The notes: generated by a model not told the origin, from the sequence alone. 64,000 bases of DNA from JBFXAF01 sp050184585 (GCA_050184585.1 JBFXAF010000005.1:186001-250000), one strand, 5' to 3'; positions 52,514-60,728 are shown, numbered from the stretch's first letter. Numbers and translations: made by a program.

Positions 52514-54055
52514 TCAAGCCGCCTTCGCAACGAGGGCAGTCAATGCTTTCCTGTCGACCTTGCCGTTGGCGCTGTAGATCAACTCGTCGACGAGAACCGC
52601 GGCGGTCGGAATCTTGTAGTCCGCGAAGACGCCTTCGCAGTGTGTGCGGATCTGGGGGAGGAGTTCGTCCGGCTCGAAGGCGCCGACCACGCAAGCAACG
52701 ATTTCCTCGCCGTAGCGATCGTGAACGCGCGGGACCACGACGACGTCCCGGATGCGAGGGTGCCTGGCAAGATGCTCCTCTATCTCGTTCGGCGAGATCT
52801 TCACGCCGCCACGATTGATCACGTCGGCCGACTTGCGACCGAGCAGGTACCAGAACCCATCTTCATCGACGCGAAAGACGTCTCCGGTGCGGACCCAGCC
52901 GTCTTCACTGCGCTTGGCGGCCGTCAGCTCCGGCTGGCGGAAGTATCCCAGGAAGGTGTTCGGCGAGCGGGCGTGAAGTTCGCCGGGCTCGCCAACGGCA
53001 ACCGGCGAGCCATCGTCCCCGACAAGCCGCGCCTCCACACCCGGAAAGAGTTGTCCGGCCGCACCCGGACGGGGTCGCCTTACCGCCACGGGGTCATAAC
53101 CGAACACCGGCCTGATCTCCGACTGGGCGTAGATGTCGTGAACCGGGACGCCGGACAGCGCCTCAAAGCGCTCAAACACCGGCTCGTTACGCTTCTCGCC
53201 GCCGGTCATCGCCAGCCGCAGCGAAGTCAGATCCGGCGCCTCGGCCTGATCAGCGGCATAGTCGGCGATCATCCGGAACATCGTCGTGACGCCCACCATG
53301 ACCGTCGCGCGATGACGTTCGATCGCGCTGGACACCGTGTCGGGCCGGAACTTCGGCATGAGCACGACGGTGGCGCCAGCCGAAAGCGCCGGCATGCTGA
53401 CGGTCCCGATGCCATAGGCCCAAGCCAGCGCCAACGAAAGGAGGACACGGTCGCTCCAGTTGAAGCGCCACACGCTTCGGAATGACCGCGCGGCATAGAT
53501 CTCCCCTCGGTGAGAGGTGAGAATAGGTTTCGGCATGCCGGAAGAACCGGACGAGAAAGCGAGAAGGACGCCGTCGTCGTCCTCGACCGCGACGGGATCA
53601 GCGGCGATCGCTGCCGCGAGCAGCGGCTCAAGCTCCTCCCCCGCCTCACCCGGTAAGACACGGTCGACCCGGAGAATGCGGACGGCCTCCAGACCCGCAT
53701 CCCGGATCGCGCCATGATACTTTTCGGCCCCTGCCCGATCCGCAACGACGCAGACGGGGTCGGCGTGGCGCACCATGTGCGCGATCTCGGGAAGTCCGTA
53801 GTCGATGTTGATGGTCGCGCAGATGACGCCCGCGCGGGCGGCGCCGAGATAGGCCATGTAGTATTCGGGGCAGTTGCCCATCAGCACCACGATGCGGTCG
53901 CCCTTGCGTGCTCCGATCTGCCGCATGAGCCCGGAGAAGCGGCCGACCTGGTCGGCGAGCTGGCCGTAGCTCAGGGTCCGGTCTTCGAAGATGACCGCGG
54001 TGCGATCGGAACCGAACGCCAGGCCCTCGCCCAGCACGAATTCCGACAGGTTCAT
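52514..54055 (-). CDS. AMP-forming acyl-CoA ligase
   Basis: A 513-residue ANL-superfamily enzyme that activates a carboxylic acid with ATP and CoA. The P-loop is LLAFSSGSSGMPKPILTSHR, a slight variant of TSGTTGxPKG. A5 is DIYAQSEIRPVFG, A7 is GWVRTGDVFRVDEDGFWYLLGR, and A10 YSANGKVDRKAL has the catalytic Lys. The acid is unknown; the sequence lacks features that assign it to benzoate or long-chain classes. The ATG at 54055 is used; the frame to 54256 overlaps the MaoC gene. Confidence 0.88.
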   Translation of the reverse strand: MNLSEFVLGEGLAFGSDRTAVIFEDRTLSYGQLADQVGRFSGLMRQIGARKGDRIVVLMGNCPEYYMAYLGAARAGVICATINIDYGLPEIAHMVRHADPVCVVADRAGAEKYHGAIRDAGLEAVRILRVDRVLPGEAGEELEPLLAAAIAADPVAVEDDDGVLLAFSSGSSGMPKPILTSHRGEIYAARSFRSVWRFNWSDRVLLSLALAWAYGIGTVSMPALSAGATVVLMPKFRPDTVSSAIERHRATVMVGVTTMFRMIADYAADQAEAPDLTSLRLAMTGGEKRNEPVFERFEALSGVPVHDIYAQSEIRPVFGYDPVAVRRPRPGAAGQLFPGVEARLVGDDGSPVAVGEPGELHARSPNTFLGYFRQPELTAAKRSEDGWVRTGDVFRVDEDGFWYLLGRKSADVINRGGVKISPNEIEEHLARHPRIRDVVVVPRVHDRYGEEIVACVVGAFEPDELLPQIRTHCEGVFADYKIPTAAVLVDELIYSANGKVDRKALTALVAKAA

Positions 54056-54078
54056 CGTCCTCGACTGCCCCTCCACGC

Positions 54079-54510
54079 TCACACCTCGACCAAAATCCGG
54101 GTCATGCCGTCCTGCACGAGTTCGTCTCTCTGATTGATCACCTGTCGACTGTGTCCGACAACGCCGTGCCGACCCGAAGACGTCAGTTGCTTCGAGACGA
54201 GCGTGCTTCTTGCGCGCACGGTGTCGCCGACGAAGACGGGCTTCAACATGTTCCACTCCAATCCCAGGAAGGCGAGTGCATGGAACCTGTCGGTCTGATT
54301 GACCAGCCCGTTGCAGATCCCCATGACGAGCATTCCGTGGGCGATCCGTTTGCCAAACCGGCTCTCGCTCGCGACGCTTTCGTCCATATGCATGGGATGG
54401 AAATCTCCGGTCAGCCCGGCGAAAGAGACGACGTGGTGCTCGGTAAGCGTAAGGCCTGCCGACAGGAACGTCTCGCCGACGAGGAGTTCATCAAACTTCC
54501 GGTACTCCAC
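54079..54510 (-). CDS. MaoC-type enoyl-CoA hydratase 2
   Basis: A 143-residue hot-dog hydratase with motif AGLTGDFHPMHMDESVASE. The frame is open up to an ATG at 54567, but I choose the GTG at 54510, which begins VEYRKFDELLVGETF. This aligns with the N-terminus of the paralogue at 45.5 kb, has GAGG upstream, and leaves the operator at 54541-54554 in intergenic DNA between two divergent genes. It heads the transcript MaoC-ligase-NIPSNAP-CoA-transferase. Confidence 0.82.
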   Translation of the reverse strand: MEYRKFDELLVGETFLSAGLTLTEHHVVSFAGLTGDFHPMHMDESVASESRFGKRIAHGMLVMGICNGLVNQTDRFHALAFLGLEWNMLKPVFVGDTVRARSTLVSKQLTSSGRHGVVGHSRQVINQRDELVQDGMTRILVEV

Positions 54511-54540
54511 CTTCGCCTCGCCGCACCACGCCAACTCAAC

Positions 54541-54554
54541 ATGACAATTGACAT
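54541..54554. promoter_or_regulatory. TetR-type operator between MaoC and enoyl-CoA hydratase
   Basis: ATGA-CAATTG-ACAT followed by AA matches the repeat ATG(T/A)-N6-ACAT at 7 of 8 symmetric core positions. It lies in the ~75-bp divergent promoter region, so one site could control both directions. TTGACA at 54548-54553 overlaps the right half and is a possible -35 for the hydratase gene. Confidence 0.6.
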
Positions 54555-54585
54555 AATATCCGGTCATGATGTCAAATCAAGCATC

Positions 54586-55350
54586 ATGGTGACGACGAAA
54601 ATCACATTCCGGCGCGTCGACGAGTTCGCATTGATCACGCTGGATGGCGAATCGAAGCTGAATGCGCTGTCGCTTTCTTCATTCGATGAACTGGACGCGC
54701 TTCTCGACCAGATCGACCAGTCCGACTGCCGAGGCATCCTGGTCACCGGCGCCGGCACCAAAAGCTTCTGTGCCGGCGTGGACGTCTCGGAACTCAGGGA
54801 GGGGCGGCCATCAGTGCGTGGCGCTCAGATACGCCACCGACAGCATGTGATGTCGCGCCTTGCGCGGCATCGGCTCCTCAGCGTCGCCCTCATCAACGGC
54901 CTGGCGCTTGGAGGCGGTCTCGAACTCGCGCTCGCATGCACATTCCGGATTGCCACCCGCGCCGCCTCCATGGGCATGCCGGAAGTCGGGATCGGTTTCG
55001 TGCCCGGCGGCGGCGGGACGCAGCGGCTCCCGGCGCTTGTTGGCCGAGGGAACGCCCTGGACCTGCTGTTGACCGGAAGGCGGCTCGGCGCCGATGACGC
55101 CCTGAAAATGGGCCTGGTGGATTCAGTCGTGGACGACCTTCATGCCGGGGGGCTCGCGTTTGCCAGAAGGTGGAGCCGGCACAGCCTGCCCGCCCTTCGC
55201 CTTTGTCGGGAAGCCATCGACGCCGCGGGCAGCGACGACGGGTATGAGGTGGAGGCTCGCTCCACCGAATGCGCCTGGGCGACCGACGACGCCCTGGAGG
55301 GGTTGGCCGCACTGGCGGCAAGGCGCGACCCTCAGTTCAGGGAAAGATAG
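54586..55350 (+). CDS. Enoyl-CoA hydratase/isomerase (crotonase family)
   Basis: A 254-residue crotonase-fold enzyme. The oxyanion-hole motifs are KSFCAGVDVSELRE and INGLALGGGLELALAC; MPEVGIGFVPGGGGTQRLPALVG holds the second catalytic region, with Glu in MPEVG retained and the usual second Glu replaced in VPGGGG. It may act as hydratase or isomerase. The ATG at 54586 is close to its promoter with little room for a leader; an in-frame ATG at 54541 lacks a ribosome site. Confidence 0.85.
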   Translation: MVTTKITFRRVDEFALITLDGESKLNALSLSSFDELDALLDQIDQSDCRGILVTGAGTKSFCAGVDVSELREGRPSVRGAQIRHRQHVMSRLARHRLLSVALINGLALGGGLELALACTFRIATRAASMGMPEVGIGFVPGGGGTQRLPALVGRGNALDLLLTGRRLGADDALKMGLVDSVVDDLHAGGLAFARRWSRHSLPALRLCREAIDAAGSDDGYEVEARSTECAWATDDALEGLAALAARRDPQFRER

Positions 55351-55357
55351 ACGCAGT

Positions 55358-55391
55358 ATGTCTCCAAACAGAATGCTATGACGACCAACAT
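55358..55391 (+). promoter_or_regulatory. Tandem TetR-type operators upstream of tetR
   Basis: Two copies of the repeat are spaced 20 bp apart: ATGT-CTCCAA-ACAG at 55358-55371 and ATGA-CGACCA-ACAT at 55378-55391, each matching 7 of 8 core positions. They lie 88-121 bp before the tetR ATG, which suggests autoregulation with side-by-side binding two helical turns apart. Confidence 0.6.
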
Positions 55392-55478
55392 TATTGCCAG
55401 TTCCGCTTCAATGCCCGCAATGCTAGCTCTGCGGCGCGAACGCGCATGCCGCTTCGTCGCCACGAGATCGGAAGAACG

Positions 55479-56120
55479 ATGACCGAGAACACCAAGACGA
55501 GATCAAGGGCGGCGAAGGCCAGCGACGGCGGCACTCCAGAGGCTGAACCCCAGCGCTACAGCAGCGTCGATGTGGGCAGCATCCGCCGCAAGCAGATCAT
55601 CGGCGCGGTCCGTCAGATCATCGCTCGCGACGGCATTGAAGCGGTGACGATCGCGAACATCGCCACCGAACTGGGAACATCGCGCGGGGTGGTCGTCTAT
55701 CATTTCGACAACAAGGAGGAGATCCTGCATGAGGTGCTGGTCTCCGCGATGCGCGATGCCGACCGTTCAGCGCTCAAGATCGGCTCGGTCACGCTCGAAT
55801 CGAATGACTACGCCTCGATGGTCACCCAGGTTGCGAAGCTTGCCCGCAGCACCGGCGACTGGTGGAAGATATACTTCGCCTATCTCGCCCATGCCCACGT
55901 CAATCCGGTGTATCGCGATGCCCTCGCATGGTCGGACGAGAACTATCGCACGGCGCTCGCGAAGACGCTGGGGGACGCCGACAAGGCCGCAATCATGCTT
56001 GCGCTCATGAAGGGGCTCGCCATGCAGATGGCGGTAACGCCGGATCTTCCGATCGATCGAATCGCGGTAGGCCTGCAGACCTTCATCAATCGATGGCAGG
56101 CGAACGGAGCATCGGCGTGA
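55479..56120 (+). CDS. TetR family transcriptional regulator of the acyl-CoA island
   Basis: A 213-residue regulator. After a ~30-residue polar N-terminal extension, residues ~35-80 are the TetR DNA-binding domain (RRKQIIGAVRQIIARDGIEA, then TIANIATELGTSRGVVVYHF with recognition helix). The rest is an all-helical ligand domain resembling the BetI-like C-terminal type (MKGLAMQMAVTPDLP). The ligand is probably an acyl-CoA or the transported acid; that is inference. The ATG at 55479 has GGAAG upstream. Its stop overlaps the next gene (GTGA). Confidence 0.88.
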   Translation: MTENTKTRSRAAKASDGGTPEAEPQRYSSVDVGSIRRKQIIGAVRQIIARDGIEAVTIANIATELGTSRGVVVYHFDNKEEILHEVLVSAMRDADRSALKIGSVTLESNDYASMVTQVAKLARSTGDWWKIYFAYLAHAHVNPVYRDALAWSDENYRTALAKTLGDADKAAIMLALMKGLAMQMAVTPDLPIDRIAVGLQTFINRWQANGASA

Positions 56121-56950
56121 CGGCGGTTCTCGAGGGTATCGAGAGGCGGGAACTGGACGGCCTCGAACACCGTGCGCCAATGTTCTCCGTCACTTTCGAT
56201 GTCGATGCCGAGGCGCTTTGGCTGACCGTTACCCGCAAGCCCCGTCCGGCACTGGTGTCGCAGGGTCTCTATGGCCTGAACGAGGGCATACCGCGGATCC
56301 TGTCACTGCTTGCGGACACAGGCGCGACAGCGACCTTCTTCGTTCCCGGCCTGGTGGCGGAACGTCACCCGTCGCTCGTGCCCGAACTGATCGCCGCGGG
56401 TCATGAGGTCGCATCGCATGGCTATTCGCACATGCCCCTCTCGGCGCTCGAAAGCCGCGAGGCGGAGGAGCGCGAACTGCGCATGGCGAAGGACATACTG
56501 GAGGCCCAGGGCGGAAAGCCCGTGGTCGGGTTCGGCGCCGCCGTGTGCGACGTCAGCGCATACACGCTCGACATCCTGATGGACCAGGGGATCGCCTACG
56601 ACCGGTCGTTCCTGGATTCCGATTGGCCCTATGCCTTCGTGCGCGGTGGAGACAGGCTCGTCGAGCTGCCTGTGAGCTGGGTCATGGACGACTTCACCTT
56701 CTTTGGGCACAACATCGTGCCGAAGCTCGGATGGGGGATCCAGGAGCCCGAAATGGTAGGGCGCATCTGGCGCGGCGAGATGGCGACGTTCCGCGACGGC
56801 GGGGGGTTCTGCTGCCTCGTCATGCATCCGGAAGTCATCGGACGACGCAGCCGCCTGCCAGTGCTGCGCGACCTCATCACCGAGTTCTCGGAGGCGGGCA
56901 AGTTCCTCAGTTGCGCGGAGATCGCCCGCTTGGTTTCAACCAAAGGCTGA
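56117..56950 (+). CDS. Polysaccharide deacetylase (CE4) family hydrolase, HpPgdA/PuuE-like
   Basis: A 277-residue NodB-fold metallohydrolase. Motif 1 is FSVTFDVDAE (Asp-x-Asp); motif 2 is GHEVASHGYSHMPL with both metal His; the C-terminal VMHPEVIGRRSRLPVL carries the last His. ISRGL-like GLYGLNEGIPRILSLL and LVELPVSWVMDDFTFFG place it near HpPgdA/PuuE and bacterial cyclic imidases rather than chitin deacetylases. No signal peptide, so it acts in the cytosol on a small molecule. The GTG at 56117 is coupled to tetR. Confidence 0.82.
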   Translation: MTAVLEGIERRELDGLEHRAPMFSVTFDVDAEALWLTVTRKPRPALVSQGLYGLNEGIPRILSLLADTGATATFFVPGLVAERHPSLVPELIAAGHEVASHGYSHMPLSALESREAEERELRMAKDILEAQGGKPVVGFGAAVCDVSAYTLDILMDQGIAYDRSFLDSDWPYAFVRGGDRLVELPVSWVMDDFTFFGHNIVPKLGWGIQEPEMVGRIWRGEMATFRDGGGFCCLVMHPEVIGRRSRLPVLRDLITEFSEAGKFLSCAEIARLVSTKG

Positions 56951-56956
56951 GCCGGG

Positions 56957-58123
56957 TCAGCGGAGCGGGTCGACGAGGCCTGGGCCGTTCGCCACCAGGT
57001 TGCGTCCGACAACCGTCCGATGCACTTCGGACGTGCCGTCGATGATTCGGTAGAGGCGCGCGTCGCGGTAAATCTTCTCGACGATGTGGTCCTTGGCATA
57101 TCCCATGCCACCAAACATCTGCACCGCCCTGTCGGCCACGCGGCCGAGCATCTCGGACGCATAGACTTTCAGGAGCGAGATGCGGTCGCGCGCATCGACC
57201 GCATGATCCAGATCGTCGGCGGCCTGCCTTACGAGCAGCCGCGTCGCCTCGATCTCCACGGCGCTGTCAGCAATCATCTGCTGGATCAGCTGATAGTTGC
57301 CGATCGGCTGACCGAACTGGGTGCGCTCCTGCGCATATCCGACCATCAATTCGAAAAGCCTCGTCGCCTTGCCGACCGAGCGCGCACCCACATGCATGAT
57401 CCTTATGCGCCCCATCGAACCGAGCATGAGCTTCAGCCCACCGCCCTCCTTGCCGATCAGGTGGATGGGCTCCAGTTCGACATCGTCGAAGAAAAGGTCG
57501 ACATGGCTCGTGCCGCGCGAGCCCATCATGGGCTGGTTCGCGCTCACCGTGAACCCCGGCATTCCCTTGTCGACCAGGAAGAGCGAGATGCCTCTGGCAC
57601 CCGCATCGGGATCCGTGACGGCCGTCACCACGAAATAGTCGGCATAGCCGCCATCGCTGATGAAACACTTCTGGCCTGACAGGCGCCAACCGCTGCCCGC
57701 TTTCCGCGCCCGCGTCTTGATGCCGGCGGCATCCGAGCCGCCACCCGGTTCAGTGAAGCCTACCGCCGCGACCCGGTCGCCAGAAACGGACGGAAGAAGC
57801 CATCGCTCCTTCTGCTCGTCGGACAACTCAAGCAGCATCTCGTAGACGCCGCCAAGGGCGCGCCGCGCGAGGATGTCGGATGTCCGCCCGAACTCCTCCT
57901 CGATAAGGGTGTTGTCGAGCGCGCAAAGTCCGGACCCGCCATATTCGACCGGAATGTTCGCAGCGTAGAGGCCAGCCTCCCTCGCCTTCCGGGTAATGGA
58001 CCGGGCGACATCGTCGGCCAGGCGGTCGGCCTTCTCCACTTCCTTTTCGAGCGGCGCAAGCTCGTTCGTCACAAACTGGCGAGCCGTTGAAACAAGGAGC
58101 CGCTGCTCGTCCGACAAACGCAT
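56957..58123 (-). CDS. Acyl-CoA dehydrogenase 2 with Asp at the usual catalytic-Glu site
   Basis: A 388-residue FAD acyl-CoA dehydrogenase. It contains VAAVGFTEPGGGSDAAGIKT and GWRLSGQKCFISDGGYAD, and ends YRIIDGTSEVHRTVVGRNLV. Where most members have Glu in the EGT motif, this has Asp (IIDGTSE); either Asp is the base or a different Glu serves. It is transcribed alone from a promoter containing the island's operator and converges on the CE4 gene 6 bp away. Confidence 0.87.
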   Translation of the reverse strand: MRLSDEQRLLVSTARQFVTNELAPLEKEVEKADRLADDVARSITRKAREAGLYAANIPVEYGGSGLCALDNTLIEEEFGRTSDILARRALGGVYEMLLELSDEQKERWLLPSVSGDRVAAVGFTEPGGGSDAAGIKTRARKAGSGWRLSGQKCFISDGGYADYFVVTAVTDPDAGARGISLFLVDKGMPGFTVSANQPMMGSRGTSHVDLFFDDVELEPIHLIGKEGGGLKLMLGSMGRIRIMHVGARSVGKATRLFELMVGYAQERTQFGQPIGNYQLIQQMIADSAVEIEATRLLVRQAADDLDHAVDARDRISLLKVYASEMLGRVADRAVQMFGGMGYAKDHIVEKIYRDARLYRIIDGTSEVHRTVVGRNLVANGPGLVDPLR

Positions 58124-58153
58124 GAGGGTCTCTATGACAGAATGGTTGTCTTT

Positions 58154-58185
58154 ATGTCATTCAACATAATCGCATCGCCTGTCAA
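58154..58185 (-). promoter_or_regulatory. Promoter of acyl-CoA dehydrogenase 2 with TetR-type operator
   Basis: On the minus strand a perfect -35 box TTGACA lies at 58185-58180. The inverted repeat TTATGT-CATTCA-ACATAA (58152-58169; core 58154-58167) covers the place where the -10 box should lie. This is the most symmetric copy of the repeat. It is about 30 bp upstream of the ATG. Confidence 0.7.
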
Positions 58186-58296
58186 CCTCGGCCCGTCGCT
58201 TGCCCAGGCTAAGCGATCCGGGAGAGAACCATGGAAGAAGCTCCGAAGCCGGAGGCGGCGCCAGGTCCGGCAGACTCACCCCATCGCTGCTTGCGA

Positions 58297-58995
58297 CTAG
58301 CCGTTCGTGGCCTGGTATCGCTTCTTCGTCTCGTCGTTCATCGGATAGAGGCCGGGCAGCGGAACGCCCCTGCCGACCTCCTCCATGATCCAGGCCTCCA
58401 TGCGCTCCTGTTCCGGCCCTTCCTTGACCACGTCGGCCACGAGGCCCTGAGGGATCACGACTGCTCCATCCTGATCGACGACGACCACGTCGTCCGGGAA
58501 CACCGCCACGCCGCCGCAGCCGACCGGTTGCTGCCAGGCGACGAAAGTGAGACCTGCAACCGACGGCGGCGCAGCATAGCCGCTACACCAGACGGGCAGG
58601 CCGGTGCCCTCGACGCCTACCAGGTCGCGCATGACGCCGTCGGTCACCAGCGCGGCCACTCCTCGCTTGACCATGCGGGCGCACAGAATGTCGCCGAAGA
58701 TACCGGCGTCGGCCACGCCCATCGCATCGGCGATCACCACGCAGCCCGTTGGCATGTCTTCGATTGCGGCCCGCGTCGAGATTGGCGAGGCCCATGACGC
58801 CGGCGTCGCCAGATCCTCCCGCGCCGGAACGAAGCGCAGCGTGAAGGCGGGGCCGACGACGCGCGGCTGGCCGGGCTTCAGCGGCCTGGTTCCGCGCATC
58901 CAGATGTTGCGCAGCCCCTTCTTCAACAGGATGGTGGTTATGGTGGCGGTGGACACGCCCCTGAGGATTTCGGTGTCCGTCTCGGTCAGTGCCAT
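58297..58995 (-). CDS. RraA family protein (HMG/oxaloacetate-type aldolase fold)
   Basis: A 232-residue member of the RraA/HMG aldolase-like family. The signature GCVVIADAMGVADAGIFGDILCARMVKRGVAALVTDG-type block is present (key GDILC and the Arg/Asp of TDGVMRD), as is FPDDVVVVDQDGAVVIP. Some members are 4-hydroxy-4-methyl-2-oxoglutarate aldolases or cleave sugar-acid products, others bind RNase E; the catabolic operon favours an aldolase or decarboxylase role. Last gene of the sugar-acid operon. Confidence 0.85.
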   Translation of the reverse strand: MALTETDTEILRGVSTATITTILLKKGLRNIWMRGTRPLKPGQPRVVGPAFTLRFVPAREDLATPASWASPISTRAAIEDMPTGCVVIADAMGVADAGIFGDILCARMVKRGVAALVTDGVMRDLVGVEGTGLPVWCSGYAAPPSVAGLTFVAWQQPVGCGGVAVFPDDVVVVDQDGAVVIPQGLVADVVKEGPEQERMEAWIMEEVGRGVPLPGLYPMNDETKKRYQATNG

Positions 58996-59006
58996 GGAAG
59001 TCTCCG

Positions 59007-59792
59007 CTAGATGCTCTGGATCAGGCCGCCGTCGATGCGCACGACGCTGCCTGTGATGTAGGATGCCCGACGGCTGGCGAGGAAGGCGACCGCGTCGGCA
59101 TATTCCCGTGGATCGCCGTAGCGGCCGACGGGTATCGAGGCCGTGCTTTCCCGGCTCACGCTGTCGACGTCCCTGCCCTCGCGTTTCGCCTTCTGCTCGT
59201 CCAGGAACCGGATACGCTGGGTGGCGATGCGGCCAGGCAGGACGATGTTGCTGGTGATGCCGTCGAGGCCGACCTCGCGGGCGAGTGTCTTTGACCAGCC
59301 GACCAGCGAGAGCCGAAGCGCGTTCGACAGTCCGAGGTTCGGGATCGGCGCGACGACGCCGGAGGACGTGGACGTGATGATCCGGCCCCATTTGCGCGCC
59401 CGCATGCCGGGAATCACCGCATCAGTGAGCGCGATCACGGAAAGCACCATCGCCTCGAAGTGCTTCAGCCACGTCGACGCCTCCTGTCCTTCGACCGGAG
59501 TGGGCGGGGGACCGCCAGTATTGTTGACCAGGATGTCGACGGCGCCGAAGGCGGCGGAAACCTCGCCGATTACCCTTGCCAGGGAACCCCGGTCGGCCAA
59601 GTCCCATGCGACGGCGATCGCCTCGCCACCCGCCGAGGTGATCGCCTCGACCGACGCGCCCGCCGCTTCAGCGCTGATGTCCCCGCAGGCGACACGCGCA
59701 CCCTCGCCGGCGAGCGTTCGCGCGATTGCCCCACCCAGTCCACCGCCAGCGCCGAGCACCAGCGCCGTCTTTCCCGCAATTCCCAGATCCAT
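59007..59792 (-). CDS. Short-chain dehydrogenase-like protein lacking the YxxxK motif
   Basis: A 261-residue Rossmann protein. The cofactor loop is LVLGAGGGLGGAIA, and DILVNNTGGPPPTP and the C-terminal YITGSVVRIDGG are present. Where SDRs have Y-x3-K it reads NLGLSNALRLSLVGWSKTLA, without the Tyr or the Lys. This is typical of a divergent SDR group often annotated as 3-oxoacyl-ACP reductase. The reaction is therefore uncertain. It lies between the SMP-30 and RraA genes. Confidence 0.83.
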   Translation of the reverse strand: MDLGIAGKTALVLGAGGGLGGAIARTLAGEGARVACGDISAEAAGASVEAITSAGGEAIAVAWDLADRGSLARVIGEVSAAFGAVDILVNNTGGPPPTPVEGQEASTWLKHFEAMVLSVIALTDAVIPGMRARKWGRIITSTSSGVVAPIPNLGLSNALRLSLVGWSKTLAREVGLDGITSNIVLPGRIATQRIRFLDEQKAKREGRDVDSVSRESTASIPVGRYGDPREYADAVAFLASRRASYITGSVVRIDGGLIQSI

Positions 59793-59804
59793 GGTCTCTT
59801 CTCG

Positions 59805-60719
59805 CTACGAATGGGCGAACATCGGATGCCCCGGAACAGGAAGTTCGGCGGCGAGGATGCACCCCGTTTCGGATTCGGTGATGAACAGCGTCCTGTTGTC
59901 CTGGCCGCCGAAGGCGACATTGGTCGTCATGCGACCGGCCGGCGACTGGACACGAAGCATGGGCTCGCCGGTCGCGCCGACAAGCCAGACGCAACCGAGG
60001 CCAATATGCGCGACGGCGAGGTTGCCGTCAGAATCCATTGCCAGTCCGTCGGGTCCCATCCCGCCGGAGAGGCGGATGAAGGCTCCGACCTTGTACGCGC
60101 TCCCGTCCCGATGCATCGGCACGCGCCACACCGCGTTGTCGCGCGTCACGTTGACGAACAGGGTTCTTTCCGCCCGGTCGAGAACGAGCCCGTTTGGACT
60201 CGGCACCCTGTCCAGCACGAGATCCAACCGACCGTCGGCGCGGAGCCGGAAAACGCGCCCGAATGGATCCTGCAGGCCGCTAAGGCCCTGGTCGGTGAAG
60301 TAGAGGTCGCCGTTGCTGGCGAAATGGAGATCGTTGAGTCCGTGGAACGGCTTGCCCTCGTAGCTGTCGACGATCGTCCTGACCAAGCCGCCCGCTGGAT
60401 CCAGCTGGAGAAGCCCCCTGGCGAAGTCGGCGACAAAGATGCGCCCGTCGGCATGGATCTTCAGCCCGTTGGGCGAACCGTCATACTCGGTGACGACGCT
60501 GAACACGCCGGACGGCGACATCATGAGTATCCGGCCCCAGGCTACATCGACCATGTAGAGGTTTCCGTCACGATCGAAGGATGGGCCTTCGAGAAAGCAG
60601 TCGGTGACAGCCCCCGGGCGGTGCGTCTCGGCCCAGGGCGAGCGACGCCTCCTGATCCTCAAGACCTCCGGGACGCGGGCGACCACCGTTGCTTCGATCC
60701 GGGGAGGCGCTTCAAACAT
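59805..60719 (-). CDS. SMP-30/gluconolactonase family lactonase
   Basis: A 304-residue six-bladed beta-propeller hydrolase. The metal-site motifs are FLEGPSFDRDGNLYMVD (Glu), YDGSPNGLKIHADGRIFVAD (Asn/Asp) and GGMGPDGLAMDSDGNLAVAH (Asp). Family members open sugar lactones. Beside a uronate-dehydrogenase-like gene it would open the aldarolactone formed. No signal peptide, so cytosolic. Confidence 0.87.
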   Translation of the reverse strand: MFEAPPRIEATVVARVPEVLRIRRRRSPWAETHRPGAVTDCFLEGPSFDRDGNLYMVDVAWGRILMMSPSGVFSVVTEYDGSPNGLKIHADGRIFVADFARGLLQLDPAGGLVRTIVDSYEGKPFHGLNDLHFASNGDLYFTDQGLSGLQDPFGRVFRLRADGRLDLVLDRVPSPNGLVLDRAERTLFVNVTRDNAVWRVPMHRDGSAYKVGAFIRLSGGMGPDGLAMDSDGNLAVAHIGLGCVWLVGATGEPMLRVQSPAGRMTTNVAFGGQDNRTLFITESETGCILAAELPVPGHPMFAHS

Positions 60720-60728
60720 GGTCGCCTC

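Noticed and set aside
54511..54567. N-terminal extension of MaoC hydratase 2 to the ATG at 54567
   Set aside because: The extra 19 residues have no counterpart in the paralogue and would place the operator inside the coding region of a gene that it seems to control.
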